64,000 nucleotides of DNA, from positions 496,001 through 560,000 of the forward strand of contig NZ_JAQQXR010000003.1 of NCBI RefSeq assembly GCF_028595325.1, in the 5' to 3' direction. The stretch comes from Janthinobacterium fluminis (GTDB taxonomy: Bacteria > Pseudomonadota > Gammaproteobacteria > Burkholderiales > Burkholderiaceae_D). A program made the position numbers and the translations under genes. The notes under the pieces are model-generated. The model was not told where the DNA came from, did no database searches, and saw only the letters and a program-made list of their open reading frames with translations. Positions 10,297 through 21,424 of this stretch are shown here, one piece after another; within the stretch, counting starts at the first letter, position 1; each line of letters opens with the position of its first letter.

Positions 10297-11241
10297 ATGG
10301 ATACGACAACAAGAGAAGCAGTCATTGAATTCAAGGGCGTGACGAAACGTTTCAAGGACCTCACCGCCGTCAACGACGTGTCGCTGGACATCCACCGCGG
10401 CGAATTCATCGCCCTGCTGGGCCCCAACGGCGCCGGCAAGACGACGCTGGTGGAAATGATCGAGGGCTTGAAAAAGCCCGACAGCGGCAGCATCCGCATC
10501 CTCGGGCGCGGCTGGGCCAAGGACGAGGCTTTCCTGCGCACGCGCCTGGCCGGCGTGCTGCAGGAGCCGCTGTTCATCAACAAGCTGCGCGTCGACGAGA
10601 CGGTCAACCTGTTCGGCAGCTTCTACAAACTGCCGCGCCGCCGCAGCGAGGAGGTGCTGGAGCTGGTCGAACTGCTGGGCAAGCGCAAGGCCCTGGTCGA
10701 GGAACTGTCCGGCGGCCAGCGGCAGCGGCTGGCGCTGGCGATCTCCGTGCTGAACCAGCCCGAAGTGCTGATCCTCGACGAACCGACCACCGGCCTGGAC
10801 CCGCAGGTGCGGCGCGGCACCTGGGACATCTTGCGCAGGCTGAACCAGGAAACCAAGTCGACGGTGATCCTCACCACCCACTACATGGAGGAGGCCGAAT
10901 ACCTGTGCGACCGCATCTGCATCATGCACCAGGGCCGCATCCTGACCCAGGGCACGCTGGCGCACCTGCTGCAGGTGCACGAGCCGGGCGAGATCGTCGA
11001 ATACCGGGTCCGCGACGAGGCCGCCTGCGGCGACTTGACCAGCCACGACAACGTCATCCACTACCAGTACGACCAGGCCTCGTCGAAGGCCCGCATCCTG
11101 GTCCACAACGGCACCGACTTCCTGTTCCGCCTGTCGCGCTTCGTCCAGGACCGCAAGGTCGACATCGACCAAATTGTAGTACGCAAGAAAACACTAGACG
11201 ATTTATTCCTTTCCATCGCCGGCCGAGGTTTCCATGAATAA
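10297..11241 (+). CDS. ABC transporter ATP-binding protein (ABC-2 export type)
   Basis: 314 residues with Walker A GPNGAGKTT, signature LSGGQRQRLALA, Walker [13 protein letters not shown] and an H-loop TTHYMEEAE. The layout matches DrrA/CcmA-type ATPases that pair with a separate ABC-2 permease. The ATG at 10297 is preferred over an upstream GTG at 10267: it sits 4 bases after the stop of the condensation protein and has a purine-rich stretch (AGGG) just upstream. It likely powers export of the NRPS/PKS product or self-resistance, judged from operon position. Its 3' end overlaps the permease gene by 8 bp. Confidence 0.95.
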   Translation: MDTTTREAVIEFKGVTKRFKDLTAVNDVSLDIHRGEFIALLGPNGAGKTTLVEMIEGLKKPDSGSIRILGRGWAKDEAFLRTRLAGVLQEPLFINKLRVDETVNLFGSFYKLPRRRSEEVLELVELLGKRKALVEELSGGQRQRLALAISVLNQPEVLILDEPTTGLDPQVRRGTWDILRRLNQETKSTVILTTHYMEEAEYLCDRICIMHQGRILTQGTLAHLLQVHEPGEIVEYRVRDEAACGDLTSHDNVIHYQYDQASSKARILVHNGTDFLFRLSRFVQDRKVDIDQIVVRKKTLDDLFLSIAGRGFHE

Positions 11242-12343
11242 TGCACTGTTTAATTTGACGGCGACCCAGTTTCGCCAATACCTGCGCGAGCCGCAAATCC
11301 TCTTCTGGTCCTTCGGCTTCCCGCTGTTGCTGGTGTGGCTGCTGGGTGTGTCCTTCGCCGAGGCCGACGTCAACGAGCGCGTCGTCGGCGTCGTGCTGCC
11401 GGCGGCCGACGTGCGCGCCCAGACGGAGCTGAAGGCCTGGGCCGGCCGCGTCGAGGCGAAAGAGCACACCCTGCCGTCGATCGCCAACAGCGGCGAGATC
11501 AAGCGCACCCACCTGGTCAAGGTCAAGTACCGCTTCAAGTACTACAACAGCCGCGACGACGTGGTGCGCGGCCTGAAGCGCGGCGACGTGCAAGTGTTCA
11601 TCGAGCCCGACGCGTCCGGCAAACACCTGTACTTCCTCGACCCGCAGAACAGCGACGCCATGCTGACCTATTTCTTCCTGCGCGACGACCCCGACGGCCT
11701 CAGCAAGGCGGTCGAGAAGAATATGTCGGTGCTGGAAAGCCCCGGCCTGCGCTACATCGACTTCCTCGTGCCGGGCCTGATCGGCATGGCCATCATGGAA
11801 ACCTGCCTGATCGCCGTCGGCTGGACGCTGATCGAGAAGCGCGCCACCAAGGTGACGCGGCAGATGCGCATCACGCCGATGAACAAGCACGACTTCCTCG
11901 GCGCCCACGTGCTGGCCTGCTTCGTGTTCAGCTTCGCGGAAATCCTCGCCATCTACTTCTTCGCGCAAAGCTACTTCGACGTCCACGCCCAGGGGGGGCT
12001 GGCGCCCTTCGTGCTGCTGATCGTCGCCGGCAATCTGTGCTTCGCCGGCATCGCCATCCTGGCCGCCTCGCGCGCGCTGAAGGCGCAGACGGCCAGCGGC
12101 CTGCTGGAGGTGACGATCCTGTTCATGGTGATCTTCTCCGGCATCTTCTTCAGCTACAAGCACTTCCCGGAATGGATGGTGCAGATCATCCAGTACCTGC
12201 CGCTGACCATCCTGGCCGACGCCATGCGCATGGTCTTCGTCGAAGGCGCCGGCGTGGCCGACATCGCCCGCGCCGCCATCATCCTCAGCGTCACGGGCCT
12301 GCTGACCTTCCTGACCGGCGCTAAAGTGTTCCGCTGGTACTAA
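11234..12343 (+). CDS. ABC-2 type transporter permease
   Basis: 369 residues. There is one N-terminal membrane segment (FWSFGFPLLLVWLLGV), then a periplasmic domain of about 150 residues, then a cluster of five or so membrane helices in the C-terminal half, the usual arrangement of YhgE/Pip-like or YadH-like ABC-2 permeases. The start overlaps the ATPase gene by 8 bp, showing tight coupling. It probably exports the metabolite made by the upstream genes. It closes the operon; a GC-rich double hairpin follows at 12357-12396. Confidence 0.93.
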   Translation: MNNALFNLTATQFRQYLREPQILFWSFGFPLLLVWLLGVSFAEADVNERVVGVVLPAADVRAQTELKAWAGRVEAKEHTLPSIANSGEIKRTHLVKVKYRFKYYNSRDDVVRGLKRGDVQVFIEPDASGKHLYFLDPQNSDAMLTYFFLRDDPDGLSKAVEKNMSVLESPGLRYIDFLVPGLIGMAIMETCLIAVGWTLIEKRATKVTRQMRITPMNKHDFLGAHVLACFVFSFAEILAIYFFAQSYFDVHAQGGLAPFVLLIVAGNLCFAGIAILAASRALKAQTASGLLEVTILFMVIFSGIFFSYKHFPEWMVQIIQYLPLTILADAMRMVFVEGAGVADIARAAIILSVTGLLTFLTGAKVFRWY

Positions 12344-12356
12344 GCCCCGCACCACC

Positions 12357-12396
12357 GCGCCGGGAGCCGCAGGCAGGGGCTCCCGGCGCCCCTGCC
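12357..12396 (+). terminator. GC-rich nested hairpins after the biosynthetic operon
   Basis: A perfect 12-bp inverted repeat (12357-12368 with 12378-12389) overlaps a second perfect 9-bp inverted repeat (12372-12380 with 12388-12396). The two stems share bases and cannot form together. There is no U-tract, so intrinsic termination is uncertain; it may act with Rho or simply protect the transcript end. Confidence 0.45.
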
Positions 12397-12484
12397 ACGA
12401 GCGCATGCATCAACGTCCCTCCGTCCGCCTGAGCGTGTAAAATGACGTTCCCCTGGCAATAGTGAAACAACGGAAGACAAAACT

Positions 12485-13381
12485 ATGTGGTTCAAGAATC
12501 TGCAGATTTACCGTCTGCCCGCTCCGTGGGCATATACCCCCGAACAATTGGAAGCGGCGCTCGCGTCGAACACCTTTACGCCAGCCACCAGCATGGACCT
12601 GATGCGCCAGGGTTGGGATTCGCCGCGCAACAACGGCAGCTTGGTTCACGTCGTCAATAAACAGATGTTGATCTTGCTCGGCACGGAAAAGAAACTCTTG
12701 CCGGCGACCGTCATCAACCAGGTGGCCAAGGCGCGCGCCGCCGAGATGGAAGAAGCCCAGGGCTTTGCCCCGGGCAAGAAAGCGATGAAGGAGCTCAAGG
12801 AGCGCGTCGCCGACGAGCTGTTGCCGCGCGCGTTCAGCATCCGCAGCAACGTCTGGACCTGGATAGACCCGGTCAACGGCTGGCTCGTGGTCGATGCCGC
12901 CAGCCCGGCGAAGGCCGACGAAGTGATCAAGTTGCTGCTCAAAGCCGTCGATAAGCTGCCGCTGGAAAGCCTGCGCGTGCAGCGCTCGCCGGTTGCCGTG
13001 ATGACCGAGTGGCTGCAGGCCGACGACGCCCCGAGCGGCTTCACGGTCGACATGGACACGGAATTGCGCGCCACCGGCGAAAGCAAGGCGACCGTGCGCT
13101 ATGTGCGCCACACGCTGGAGGCGGACGACGTGCGCCGCCACATCGCCGCGGGCAAGCAATGTACGCGCCTGGCGATGACGTGGAACGACAAAATTTCCTT
13201 CGTGCTCACCGAATCGCTGGCGATCAAGAGCATCAAGCCGCTCGACGTGATCAAGGAAACGGAATCGAGCACCAAGAACGACGACGAGCGTTTCGACGGC
13301 GATGTGATGCTGATGACGGGCGAACTGAGCAAGTTGATGGCCGACGTCGTCGAAGCGCTGGGCGGCGAAGCGACCGCTTAA
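12485..13381 (+). CDS. rdgC: Recombination-associated protein RdgC
   Basis: 298 residues, the usual RdgC length, starting [11 protein letters not shown] as in the family. RdgC is a nucleoid-associated, ring-forming DNA-binding protein that restrains RecA and is widespread in beta- and gammaproteobacteria. Internal family-like segments include [15 protein letters not shown] and [11 protein letters not shown]. It stands alone, with 141 bp separating it from the exporter operon and a strong bidirectional terminator at its end. Confidence 0.95.
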   Translation: MWFKNLQIYRLPAPWAYTPEQLEAALASNTFTPATSMDLMRQGWDSPRNNGSLVHVVNKQMLILLGTEKKLLPATVINQVAKARAAEMEEAQGFAPGKKAMKELKERVADELLPRAFSIRSNVWTWIDPVNGWLVVDAASPAKADEVIKLLLKAVDKLPLESLRVQRSPVAVMTEWLQADDAPSGFTVDMDTELRATGESKATVRYVRHTLEADDVRRHIAAGKQCTRLAMTWNDKISFVLTESLAIKSIKPLDVIKETESSTKNDDERFDGDVMLMTGELSKLMADVVEALGGEATA

Positions 13382-13403
13382 ACGCGCCGCGCCGCCGCCA
13401 CGC

Positions 13404-13429
13404 AAAAAAGCCCGCGCAGCGGGCTTTTT
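13404..13429. terminator. Bidirectional intrinsic terminator between rdgC and asparaginase-like gene
   Basis: GCCCGC (13410-13415), loop GCA, GCGGGC (13419-13424), flanked by six A on the left and five T on the right, so it can serve both convergent genes. Confidence 0.92.
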
Positions 13430-13444
13430 ACATGGCCGTGCCGT

Positions 13445-13930
13445 TTACAGCGGCTGGAACACGCCGGCGGCGCGGTTCTTTTGCACATTGTCCCAGGCGA
13501 AAATCTGCCCGTTCATGGCCACATACACGCCGGGGGCCAGGGTTTGCGCGACGCCGCAGGCAAAGCCGAGGTTGAACAGCGCGTCCGAATTCGCGATTTC
13601 ATAGGGGATCATCGCGCCGGTCAGCACCAGGGTCTTGTCGAGCTTGGCCGCGCCCAGCACGGCGGCCGTTTCCGGCATGGTGTCGGTGCCGTGGATGATG
13701 ACGACGGCGCGCTCGGCGGCGGCGCCGCACGAGGCGAGGATGCGTTGGCGGTCGGCGTCGACCATGTCGAGCGAGTCCAGCAGCGGCAACTGTTCCAGCG
13801 CGACGGGCACGGTGATGCGGGCGCGGGCGACGGCGACGGGCAGGTGGCTGTCGCTGAAACCGAGCACGCCATTCAATTCATTGTAGTGTTTGTCGAAGGT
13901 GCCGCCGGTCGAGAGAATGCGCAGTGTCAT
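13445..13930 (-). CDS. Short asparaginase-domain protein
   Basis: 161 residues matching only the N-terminal domain of type I/II L-asparaginases (full enzymes are about 330). Both threonine motifs of the family are visible: STGGTFDK near the N-terminus and HGTDTMPET in the middle, followed by LTGAMIPYE. The C-terminal domain, which completes the active site between subunits in the full enzyme, is missing. No frameshifted remainder of a C-terminal domain is visible downstream, because the stop is followed by the shared terminator and rdgC. Short stand-alone versions are known in proteobacteria, so this is likely an intact variant rather than a fragment. Whether it hydrolyses asparagine is unknown. 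Confidence 0.85.
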   Translation of the reverse strand: MTLRILSTGGTFDKHYNELNGVLGFSDSHLPVAVARARITVPVALEQLPLLDSLDMVDADRQRILASCGAAAERAVVIIHGTDTMPETAAVLGAAKLDKTLVLTGAMIPYEIANSDALFNLGFACGVAQTLAPGVYVAMNGQIFAWDNVQKNRAAGVFQPL

Positions 13931-14094
13931 GATGAGGTCACGATGTCAGTGGAGAATGAGGCGCATCATAACGCGAAGCGCCGCGCCCGTGGGGCCTGCG
14001 CGGTGTCATACAGTTCGCCGCGCCCGTCTGGAAAGTTGGCCGATCTGTGGGTACACTAGCTTCTTTGCCCGATTCACCCGCCCATGCCGCCCAT

Positions 14095-14850
14095 ATGAAA
14101 GCGCTCGCCCCCGGAACCGTCATTTTCCACCGCCACCGCGGCTACGGCGTCATCACGTCCGTGAATTTGCTGACGGGCTGGATCGCCGCCCGCTTCGGCA
14201 GCGAGGCGCGCACGCTGGACTTGAATCTGTCGACCGACGAGGTGCAGTTCGCCGACGGCGAGGCGATCCTGTTCCGCCGCGCGCCGCCCGACCGCATGCC
14301 GCACGCGCGCCTGATGGCGATGGTGCGCGCGCTGCACCAGGCCGGTTACGAGCGCCTCTACCTGTACTCCTGGCCCAAGCCGTCCGGCCTGCACTGGCGC
14401 TGGCACCTGTTCACCGGACCGCGCGACTGGATGCAGCGGCCGTGGCGCGAGGGCTGGTACGGCTCGGGCGCCGACTACAACGTCAATCCGGTGATGGGCT
14501 GGGGCGACACGCCCGGCGCGACGACGGAGGAACTGATACACGCGCTGGCCAGGTTCGACCCGCAGGGCCTGGCGCGGGCGCTCGGGCGCGACGAAGACCA
14601 CACGGCCTGGTTCGCCGGCGTCTGCGACGCCTTGCTGCCGGGATATATGTACAGCCTCGACATGCAGCGTCCGGCCGGCGGCTTGCCGGCGCAGGCGCCG
14701 CCCGTGCCGGTGATCGCCGTGCGCGCGACGCTGCCGGCTTACGCGGGGCCGGCGCTGTCGTGGCCGCCCGGCTGGGCCGGCCTGTGGAGCGGCGTGCACG
14801 TGGTGCCGGCGCCCGCCATCAAGGTGACGGGCGTGGCCGAGCTGCGCTGA
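14095..14850 (+). CDS. Hypothetical protein with N-terminal SH3-like segment
   Basis: 251 residues, not recognised as a named family. The first ~50 residues (PGTVIFHRHRGYGVI, then alternating hydrophobic strands with VARFGS-like and LDLNLSTDEV segments) resemble the small barrel of CarD/UvrD-tail proteins. The rest is rich in Trp (for example HWRWHLFTG, then GWYGSGADYN) and Pro, with no membrane segment. The ATG at 14095 is chosen because the upstream GTG at 14047 lies within likely promoter sequence (GGGTACACTAGC). No ribosome site is clear. It is divergent from the asparaginase-like gene. Confidence 0.7.
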   Translation: MKALAPGTVIFHRHRGYGVITSVNLLTGWIAARFGSEARTLDLNLSTDEVQFADGEAILFRRAPPDRMPHARLMAMVRALHQAGYERLYLYSWPKPSGLHWRWHLFTGPRDWMQRPWREGWYGSGADYNVNPVMGWGDTPGATTEELIHALARFDPQGLARALGRDEDHTAWFAGVCDALLPGYMYSLDMQRPAGGLPAQAPPVPVIAVRATLPAYAGPALSWPPGWAGLWSGVHVVPAPAIKVTGVAELR

Positions 14851-14862
14851 GGCCGCCGCTGC

Positions 14863-15864
14863 CTATGCGACCCGCTGCTTCGCCGCGTAGTCCGGATTGA
14901 GTATCCGGCTGCAACGGCCCAGGGCGAAGTCGGCGACGTTCTGCAGCGCGTACTGGAAATACAACTCGTAACTATCTTTCTCGACATAGCCGAGGTGGGG
15001 CGTGGCCAGCACGTTCGGCATGCGCAGCAGCGGCGAGTCCGGCGTCAGCGGCTCCGTGTCGAACACATCCAGCGCCGCGCCGCCCGGCTTGCCCTGCTGC
15101 AAAGCGGCGACCAGGGCGCCGTCCGCCACCAGCTCGGCCCGGCTGGTGTTGACGAACAGCGCCGTCGGCTTCATCTGCGCCAGATCCTCGGCCGTGACGA
15201 TGCCGCGGGTGGCCTCGTTCAGACGCAAATGCAGGCTGAGCACGTCGGCCTCGGCGAAAAACGCCTGGCGCGACGGCGCCGCCGTGTCGCCGGCCGCCAC
15301 CGCCGCGTCGCGGCTGGCCTGGCTGCCCCACACCAGCACCCGCATGCCGAAGGCGCGGCCGTAGCCGGCGATCAACTGGCCGATCTTGCCGTAGCCCCAG
15401 ATCGCCAGCGTGCGGCCCTTGAGCACGCTGCCCAGCGTGTTGACCGGCTGGTAGGTCGACACGGTCTGCCACAGCCCGTCCTTGAGATTGCTGGCGTAGG
15501 GCACGATCTTGCGCTGGGCCGCCATGATCAGCGCCCAGGTCAGCTCGGCCGGCGCCGTCGGCGAACCTATGCCCTCGGCAATTGCAATGCCCAGCTCGCT
15601 TGCGGCCGCCACGTCGATGTGGCCGGCCACCTTGCCTGTCTGCGAGATCAGCTTCAGCTTCGGCAGCTTGGCCAGCATCGCGCGGTTCAGTCTGGTGCGC
15701 TCGCGGATCAGCACCAGCGCGTCGTAGGGCGCCAGGCGTACCGCCAACTGGCCGGCGCCGCGCACCGTGTTGCTGAACACTTTGACCTCGTGCCCGTCCA
15801 ATAATTTGAAGCAGTCGAGTGCGCGGATGCAATCCTGATAATCATCGAGAATGGCAATTTTCAT
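14863..15864 (-). CDS. D-2-hydroxyacid dehydrogenase family protein
   Basis: 333 residues, NAD(P)-dependent oxidoreductase of the D-isomer-specific family. The Rossmann motif GYGKIGQLIA is central. The catalytic Arg lies in NTSRAELV, the Glu in DVFDTEPL and the acid-base His in TPHLGYV, so all three catalytic residues are present. The substrate cannot be told from sequence; related proteins act on phosphoglycerate, lactate-type or glyoxylate-type acids. It is transcribed alone, with its 3' end 12 bp from the convergent hypothetical gene and its start facing the pckG leader. Confidence 0.93.
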   Translation of the reverse strand: MKIAILDDYQDCIRALDCFKLLDGHEVKVFSNTVRGAGQLAVRLAPYDALVLIRERTRLNRAMLAKLPKLKLISQTGKVAGHIDVAAASELGIAIAEGIGSPTAPAELTWALIMAAQRKIVPYASNLKDGLWQTVSTYQPVNTLGSVLKGRTLAIWGYGKIGQLIAGYGRAFGMRVLVWGSQASRDAAVAAGDTAAPSRQAFFAEADVLSLHLRLNEATRGIVTAEDLAQMKPTALFVNTSRAELVADGALVAALQQGKPGGAALDVFDTEPLTPDSPLLRMPNVLATPHLGYVEKDSYELYFQYALQNVADFALGRCSRILNPDYAAKQRVA

Positions 15865-16216
15865 GGGAGTTGGCCGATCTTGGTAATAATTTGGTAGGGA
15901 AATAACGGGATTGGGCGAATGCTGAATAGCCTACTACTTTACTCAACCATTTCTCCTACATTTTTGGGTAAAACGCATATTGGCAGGTGTACAATCGCCG
16001 ACAATTTTTAGAATTCCTTGTATGAGTTCACGCAACACGTTCCTTCAGCCCGATCACATCATTGGGGTGTGCGTCCACCGGACGCAAGCAATCGACACGA
16101 CCGCCGTACCGCAACTCCCATTCGCCCGCGAATGGCCGCAGCGCAAGCCACAGGGCTGACGACGATCCTGCCGTGCCGGAACACGAGAAGTTTTCTTTAT
16201 TGGCATTGGAGGTACT
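15865..16216. promoter_or_regulatory. 352-bp divergent control region upstream of pckG
   Basis: No convincing gene lies here. The half near the dehydrogenase is AT-rich; a -10-like TACAAT is at 15990-15995 without a clear -35. If that is the pckG promoter, the leader would be over 200 nt long. A strong ribosome site, GGAGG (16208-16212), precedes the pckG ATG. Confidence 0.5.
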
Positions 16217-18082
<1,866 letters not shown>

Positions 18083-18102
18083 GCTGGCGTGACAAATAAA
18101 AA

Positions 18103-18133
18103 ACGGCGCGTGTTGATACGCGCCGTTTTTTTT
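18103..18133 (+). terminator. Intrinsic terminator of pckG
   Basis: ACGGCGCGT (18103-18111), 6-nt loop, ACGCGCCGT (18118-18126), followed by a run of T. A-residues on the left could make it work in both directions for the convergent uvrA. Confidence 0.93.
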
Positions 18134-18140
18134 GACCCTT

Positions 18141-18195
18141 GGGGACAGACCACGATTTCCGAGAAAGTATTTCTCGGAAATCGTGGTCTGTCCCC
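18141..18195. repeat. REP-like 55-bp inverted repeat, copy 1
   Basis: Two perfect 26-bp arms (18141-18166 and 18170-18195) around a 3-bp centre GTA. The outer arm is GGGGACAGACCACGAT; the inner arm is TTCCGAGAAA, different from the other copies but still perfectly paired. It lies between the convergent pckG and uvrA genes. Confidence 0.95.
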
Positions 18196-18202
18196 AGCTT
18201 GT

Positions 18203-21049
18203 TTACTTCAGCAAAGGCCCCAGGTAGCGCCCCGTCACGCTGGCGGGATTCTTCGCCACGTCTTCCGGCGTGCCGCTGGCGATGATCTGGCCGCCTCCGG
18301 CGCCGCCTTCCGGCCCCAGGTCGACCAGCCAGTCGGCCGTCTTGATGACGTCCAGGTTGTGCTCGATGATGACGAGGGTGTTGCCCTGGTCGCGCAGGCG
18401 GTGTATCACTTTCAGCAGCAGGTCGATGTCGTGGAAATGCAGGCCCGTGGTGGGCTCGTCGAGGATGTACAGGGTGCGGCCGGTGTCGCGCTTGGACAGC
18501 TCCAGCGACAGCTTGACGCGCTGCGCCTCGCCGCCCGACAGCGTGGTCGCGCTCTGGCCCAGGCGGATGTAGCCGAGGCCGACGTCGAGCAGGGTTTGCA
18601 GCTTGCGCGCGATCAGGGGCACCGGCTTGAAGAAGAGGTGCGCCTCTTCGACCGTCATGCCGAGCACCTCGGTAATGCTCTTGCCCTTGTAGTGCACTTC
18701 CAGCGTTTCGCGGTTGTAGCGCTTGCCGTGGCAGACGTCGCAAGGCACATAGACGTCCGGCAGGAAGTGCATCTCGACCTTGATGACGCCGTCGCCCTGG
18801 CAAGCCTCGCAGCGGCCGCCCTTGACGTTGAAGGAGAAGCGGCCCGCGCTGTAGCCGCGCTCCTTGGCCGTCGGCACCGAGGCGAACAGGTCGCGGATCG
18901 GCGTGAACAGGCCGGTGTAGGTGGCCGGGTTCGAGCGCGGCGTGCGGCCGATCGGCGCCTGGTCGACGGCGATGACCTTGTCGAAATGCTCCAGGCCGCT
19001 GATCGCGTCGTGCGGCGCCGGCTCCGTCTGCGAGCCGTACAGGTGGCGCGACAGGGCCGGATACAGCGTGTCGTTGACCAGCGAGGACTTGCCCGAGCCG
19101 GACACGCCGGTGACGCAGGTCAGCAGGCCGACGGGCAGGCTCAGCGAGACGTTCTTCAGGTTGTTGCCGGTGGCGCCGGTGATCGTCAGCTGCTTGGCCG
19201 GATTCGACGGGTGGCGCTGCGCCGGCACGGCGATTTTCAGCGTGCCGTTCAAGTACTTGGCCGTCAGCGAATTCTGGTTGCCCAGGATGTCTTCCAGCGT
19301 GCCCTCGGCGATGATCTCGCCGCCGTGCACGCCCGCGCCCAGGCCCATGTCGACGACGTAGTCGGCGGTGCGGATCGCGTCCTCGTCATGCTCGACGACG
19401 AGCACGCTGTTGCCGATGTCGCGCAAATGCTTGAGCGTCTCGATCAGGCGGTCATTGTCGCGCTGGTGCAGGCCGATCGACGGCTCGTCGAGCACGTACA
19501 TGACGCCCGTCAAGCCGGAGCCGATCTGCGAGGCCAGGCGGATGCGCTGCGCCTCGCCGCCGGACAGGGTGTCGGCGCTGCGGTCCAGCGACAGGTAGTC
19601 GAGGCCGACGTTGTTCAAGAACTTGAGGCGGGAAATGATTTCCTTGACGACCCGGTCGGCGATTTCCTTCTTCGCCCCCGTCAGCACCAACTCCTCGAAG
19701 AAGCTCAGGGCCTGGCGCAGCGGTTTCGCCGCCAGCTCGTAGATCGCGCGCTCCTGCTTGCCGCTGCCGACCTTGACATAGCGGGCCTCAACGCGCAGGC
19801 GGGCGCCGTGGCAGGACGGGCATTGCTTCTCGTTGATGAACTTCGCCAGCTCCTCCTTGACGGCCATCGAATCCGTCTCGCGGTAGCGCCGCGACAGATT
19901 GTTGACGACGCCCTCGAAGACATGTTCCTTGATGACCGTGCGGCCCCGTTCGTTGACGTAGGAAAAGGGAATCGCCTGCTTGCCGGAGCCGTACAGCACC
20001 ACTTGCTGGGCCGCCGCCGGCAACTGCTCGAACGGCAGGTCGAGGTCGAACTCGTAGAACGAGGCCAGGCTCGCCAGCATCTGGAAATAGAACTGGTTGC
20101 GGCGGTCCCAGCCCTTGACGGCGCCGGACGCCAGCGACAGGTTGGGGAAGGCGACGATGCGTTTCGGGTCGAAGAACTCGATGTGGCCCAGGCCGTCGCA
20201 TTCGGGGCAGGCGCCCATCGGATTGTTGAACGAGAACAGGCGCGGCTCCAGCTCCTGCAGCGAATAGCCGCAGACATTGCAGGCGAACTTGTTCGAGAAC
20301 ATGGTTTCCTTGCCGCTGTCCATTTCCAGCGCCACCGCGCGGCCGTCGGCCAGGCGCAGCGCCGTCTCGAAGCTTTCGGCCAGGCGCTGCTTGATCTCCG
20401 GATTGACCTTGACGCGGTCGATCACCACGTCGATCGTGTGCTTTTCCGTCTTCTTCAGCTTCGGCAAGTCGTCAATCTCGACGATCTTCGCGTCGTGCGT
20501 GCCGCTTTGCACGCGGAAGCGCACGAAGCCGTGCGCCTGCATCTGCTCGAACAGGTCGGCGTGCTCGCCCTTGCGGTTGGCGACGACGGGCGCCAGTATC
20601 ATCAGCTTGGTGTCTTCCGGCATCGCCAGCACGGCGTCGACCATTTGCGAGACGGACTGGGCGGCCAGCGCGTTTTCCGGGTGGTCCGGGCAGTAGGGCG
20701 TGCCGACGCGCGCGTACAGCAGGCGCAGATAGTCGTGGATTTCCGTGACGGTGCCGACCGTCGAACGGGGATTGTGCGAAGTGGCTTTTTGCTCGATGGA
20801 AATGGCGGGCGACAGGCCCTCGATCAGGTCGACATCCGGTTTTTCCATCAATTGCAGGAATTGGCGCGCGTAGGCAGACAAAGACTCGACATAGCGGCGC
20901 TGGCCCTCGGCGTACAGCGTATCGAACGCCAGCGAAGACTTGCCGGAACCGGACAGGCCGGTAATCACGATCAGCTTGTTGCGGGGCAGGTCGAGATTGA
21001 TGTTCTTTAAGTTGTGCGTGCGAGCACCGCGGATGCGGATCTGTTCCAT
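18203..21049 (-). CDS. uvrA: Excinuclease ABC subunit A
   Basis: 948 residues, the damage-recognition ATPase of nucleotide excision repair. There are two ABC ATPase halves: Walker [15 protein letters not shown] near the N-terminus and [14 protein letters not shown] in the second half, each with an LSGGEAQR signature. Two zinc modules are visible as paired CxxC motifs (CNVCGY with CPECDG, and CEACQG with CDVCHG). The start [16 protein letters not shown] at 21049 is chosen because it matches the family; the frame runs 23 codons further upstream without family similarity. It is divergent from ssb, with a LexA box between them, so SOS induction is expected. Confidence 0.97.
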   Translation of the reverse strand: MEQIRIRGARTHNLKNINLDLPRNKLIVITGLSGSGKSSLAFDTLYAEGQRRYVESLSAYARQFLQLMEKPDVDLIEGLSPAISIEQKATSHNPRSTVGTVTEIHDYLRLLYARVGTPYCPDHPENALAAQSVSQMVDAVLAMPEDTKLMILAPVVANRKGEHADLFEQMQAHGFVRFRVQSGTHDAKIVEIDDLPKLKKTEKHTIDVVIDRVKVNPEIKQRLAESFETALRLADGRAVALEMDSGKETMFSNKFACNVCGYSLQELEPRLFSFNNPMGACPECDGLGHIEFFDPKRIVAFPNLSLASGAVKGWDRRNQFYFQMLASLASFYEFDLDLPFEQLPAAAQQVVLYGSGKQAIPFSYVNERGRTVIKEHVFEGVVNNLSRRYRETDSMAVKEELAKFINEKQCPSCHGARLRVEARYVKVGSGKQERAIYELAAKPLRQALSFFEELVLTGAKKEIADRVVKEIISRLKFLNNVGLDYLSLDRSADTLSGGEAQRIRLASQIGSGLTGVMYVLDEPSIGLHQRDNDRLIETLKHLRDIGNSVLVVEHDEDAIRTADYVVDMGLGAGVHGGEIIAEGTLEDILGNQNSLTAKYLNGTLKIAVPAQRHPSNPAKQLTITGATGNNLKNVSLSLPVGLLTCVTGVSGSGKSSLVNDTLYPALSRHLYGSQTEPAPHDAISGLEHFDKVIAVDQAPIGRTPRSNPATYTGLFTPIRDLFASVPTAKERGYSAGRFSFNVKGGRCEACQGDGVIKVEMHFLPDVYVPCDVCHGKRYNRETLEVHYKGKSITEVLGMTVEEAHLFFKPVPLIARKLQTLLDVGLGYIRLGQSATTLSGGEAQRVKLSLELSKRDTGRTLYILDEPTTGLHFHDIDLLLKVIHRLRDQGNTLVIIEHNLDVIKTADWLVDLGPEGGAGGGQIIASGTPEDVAKNPASVTGRYLGPLLK

Positions 21050-21424
21050 TATTGTTTGCCTTGCTTTCATGAGGTAATGCGAGGCCGGCGCGCGCCAAAA
21101 CCAGCGATAACGGGCCAAAACGGGTCAACCTGACACTATAGCCGGGTTTTGACCGGCCCGCCTGCCGCCGGCATGGCGCAGGCCGGATGGGCGCATCGAC
21201 AATCCTTGATCAATATGGCCTGTCTGGCGCTAAATACTGTATATAATACCAGTATTCATTGCCGTTGTTTCCAGCGCGACAGAAAAATGTTTGGCGACAT
21301 TGCCGGCCGCCAGAGGGCGCGTTCGCGTGGCAAAAAGATCGCCTTGCATGATTGAGTGGCTTATAATCGCCGTCTAGTAAAACTAACGCGCGGGGCTCCC
21401 GCTGCAGTTCAACAGGAGTTATTC
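21050..21424. promoter_or_regulatory. uvrA-ssb divergent control region
   Basis: 375 bp without a gene. It contains the LexA box at 21235-21254 and a -10-like TATAAT at 21362-21367 upstream of ssb, though no good -35 lies at the right distance. A ribosome site AGGAG precedes ssb. Confidence 0.7.
21235..21254. promoter_or_regulatory. LexA (SOS) box
   Basis: TACTGTATATAATACCAGTA. The core CTGT-N8-CCAG differs from the E. coli consensus CTGT-N8-ACAG by one base, and the outer TA pairs are kept. The position between divergent uvrA and ssb matches the known E. coli arrangement. Confidence 0.88.
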
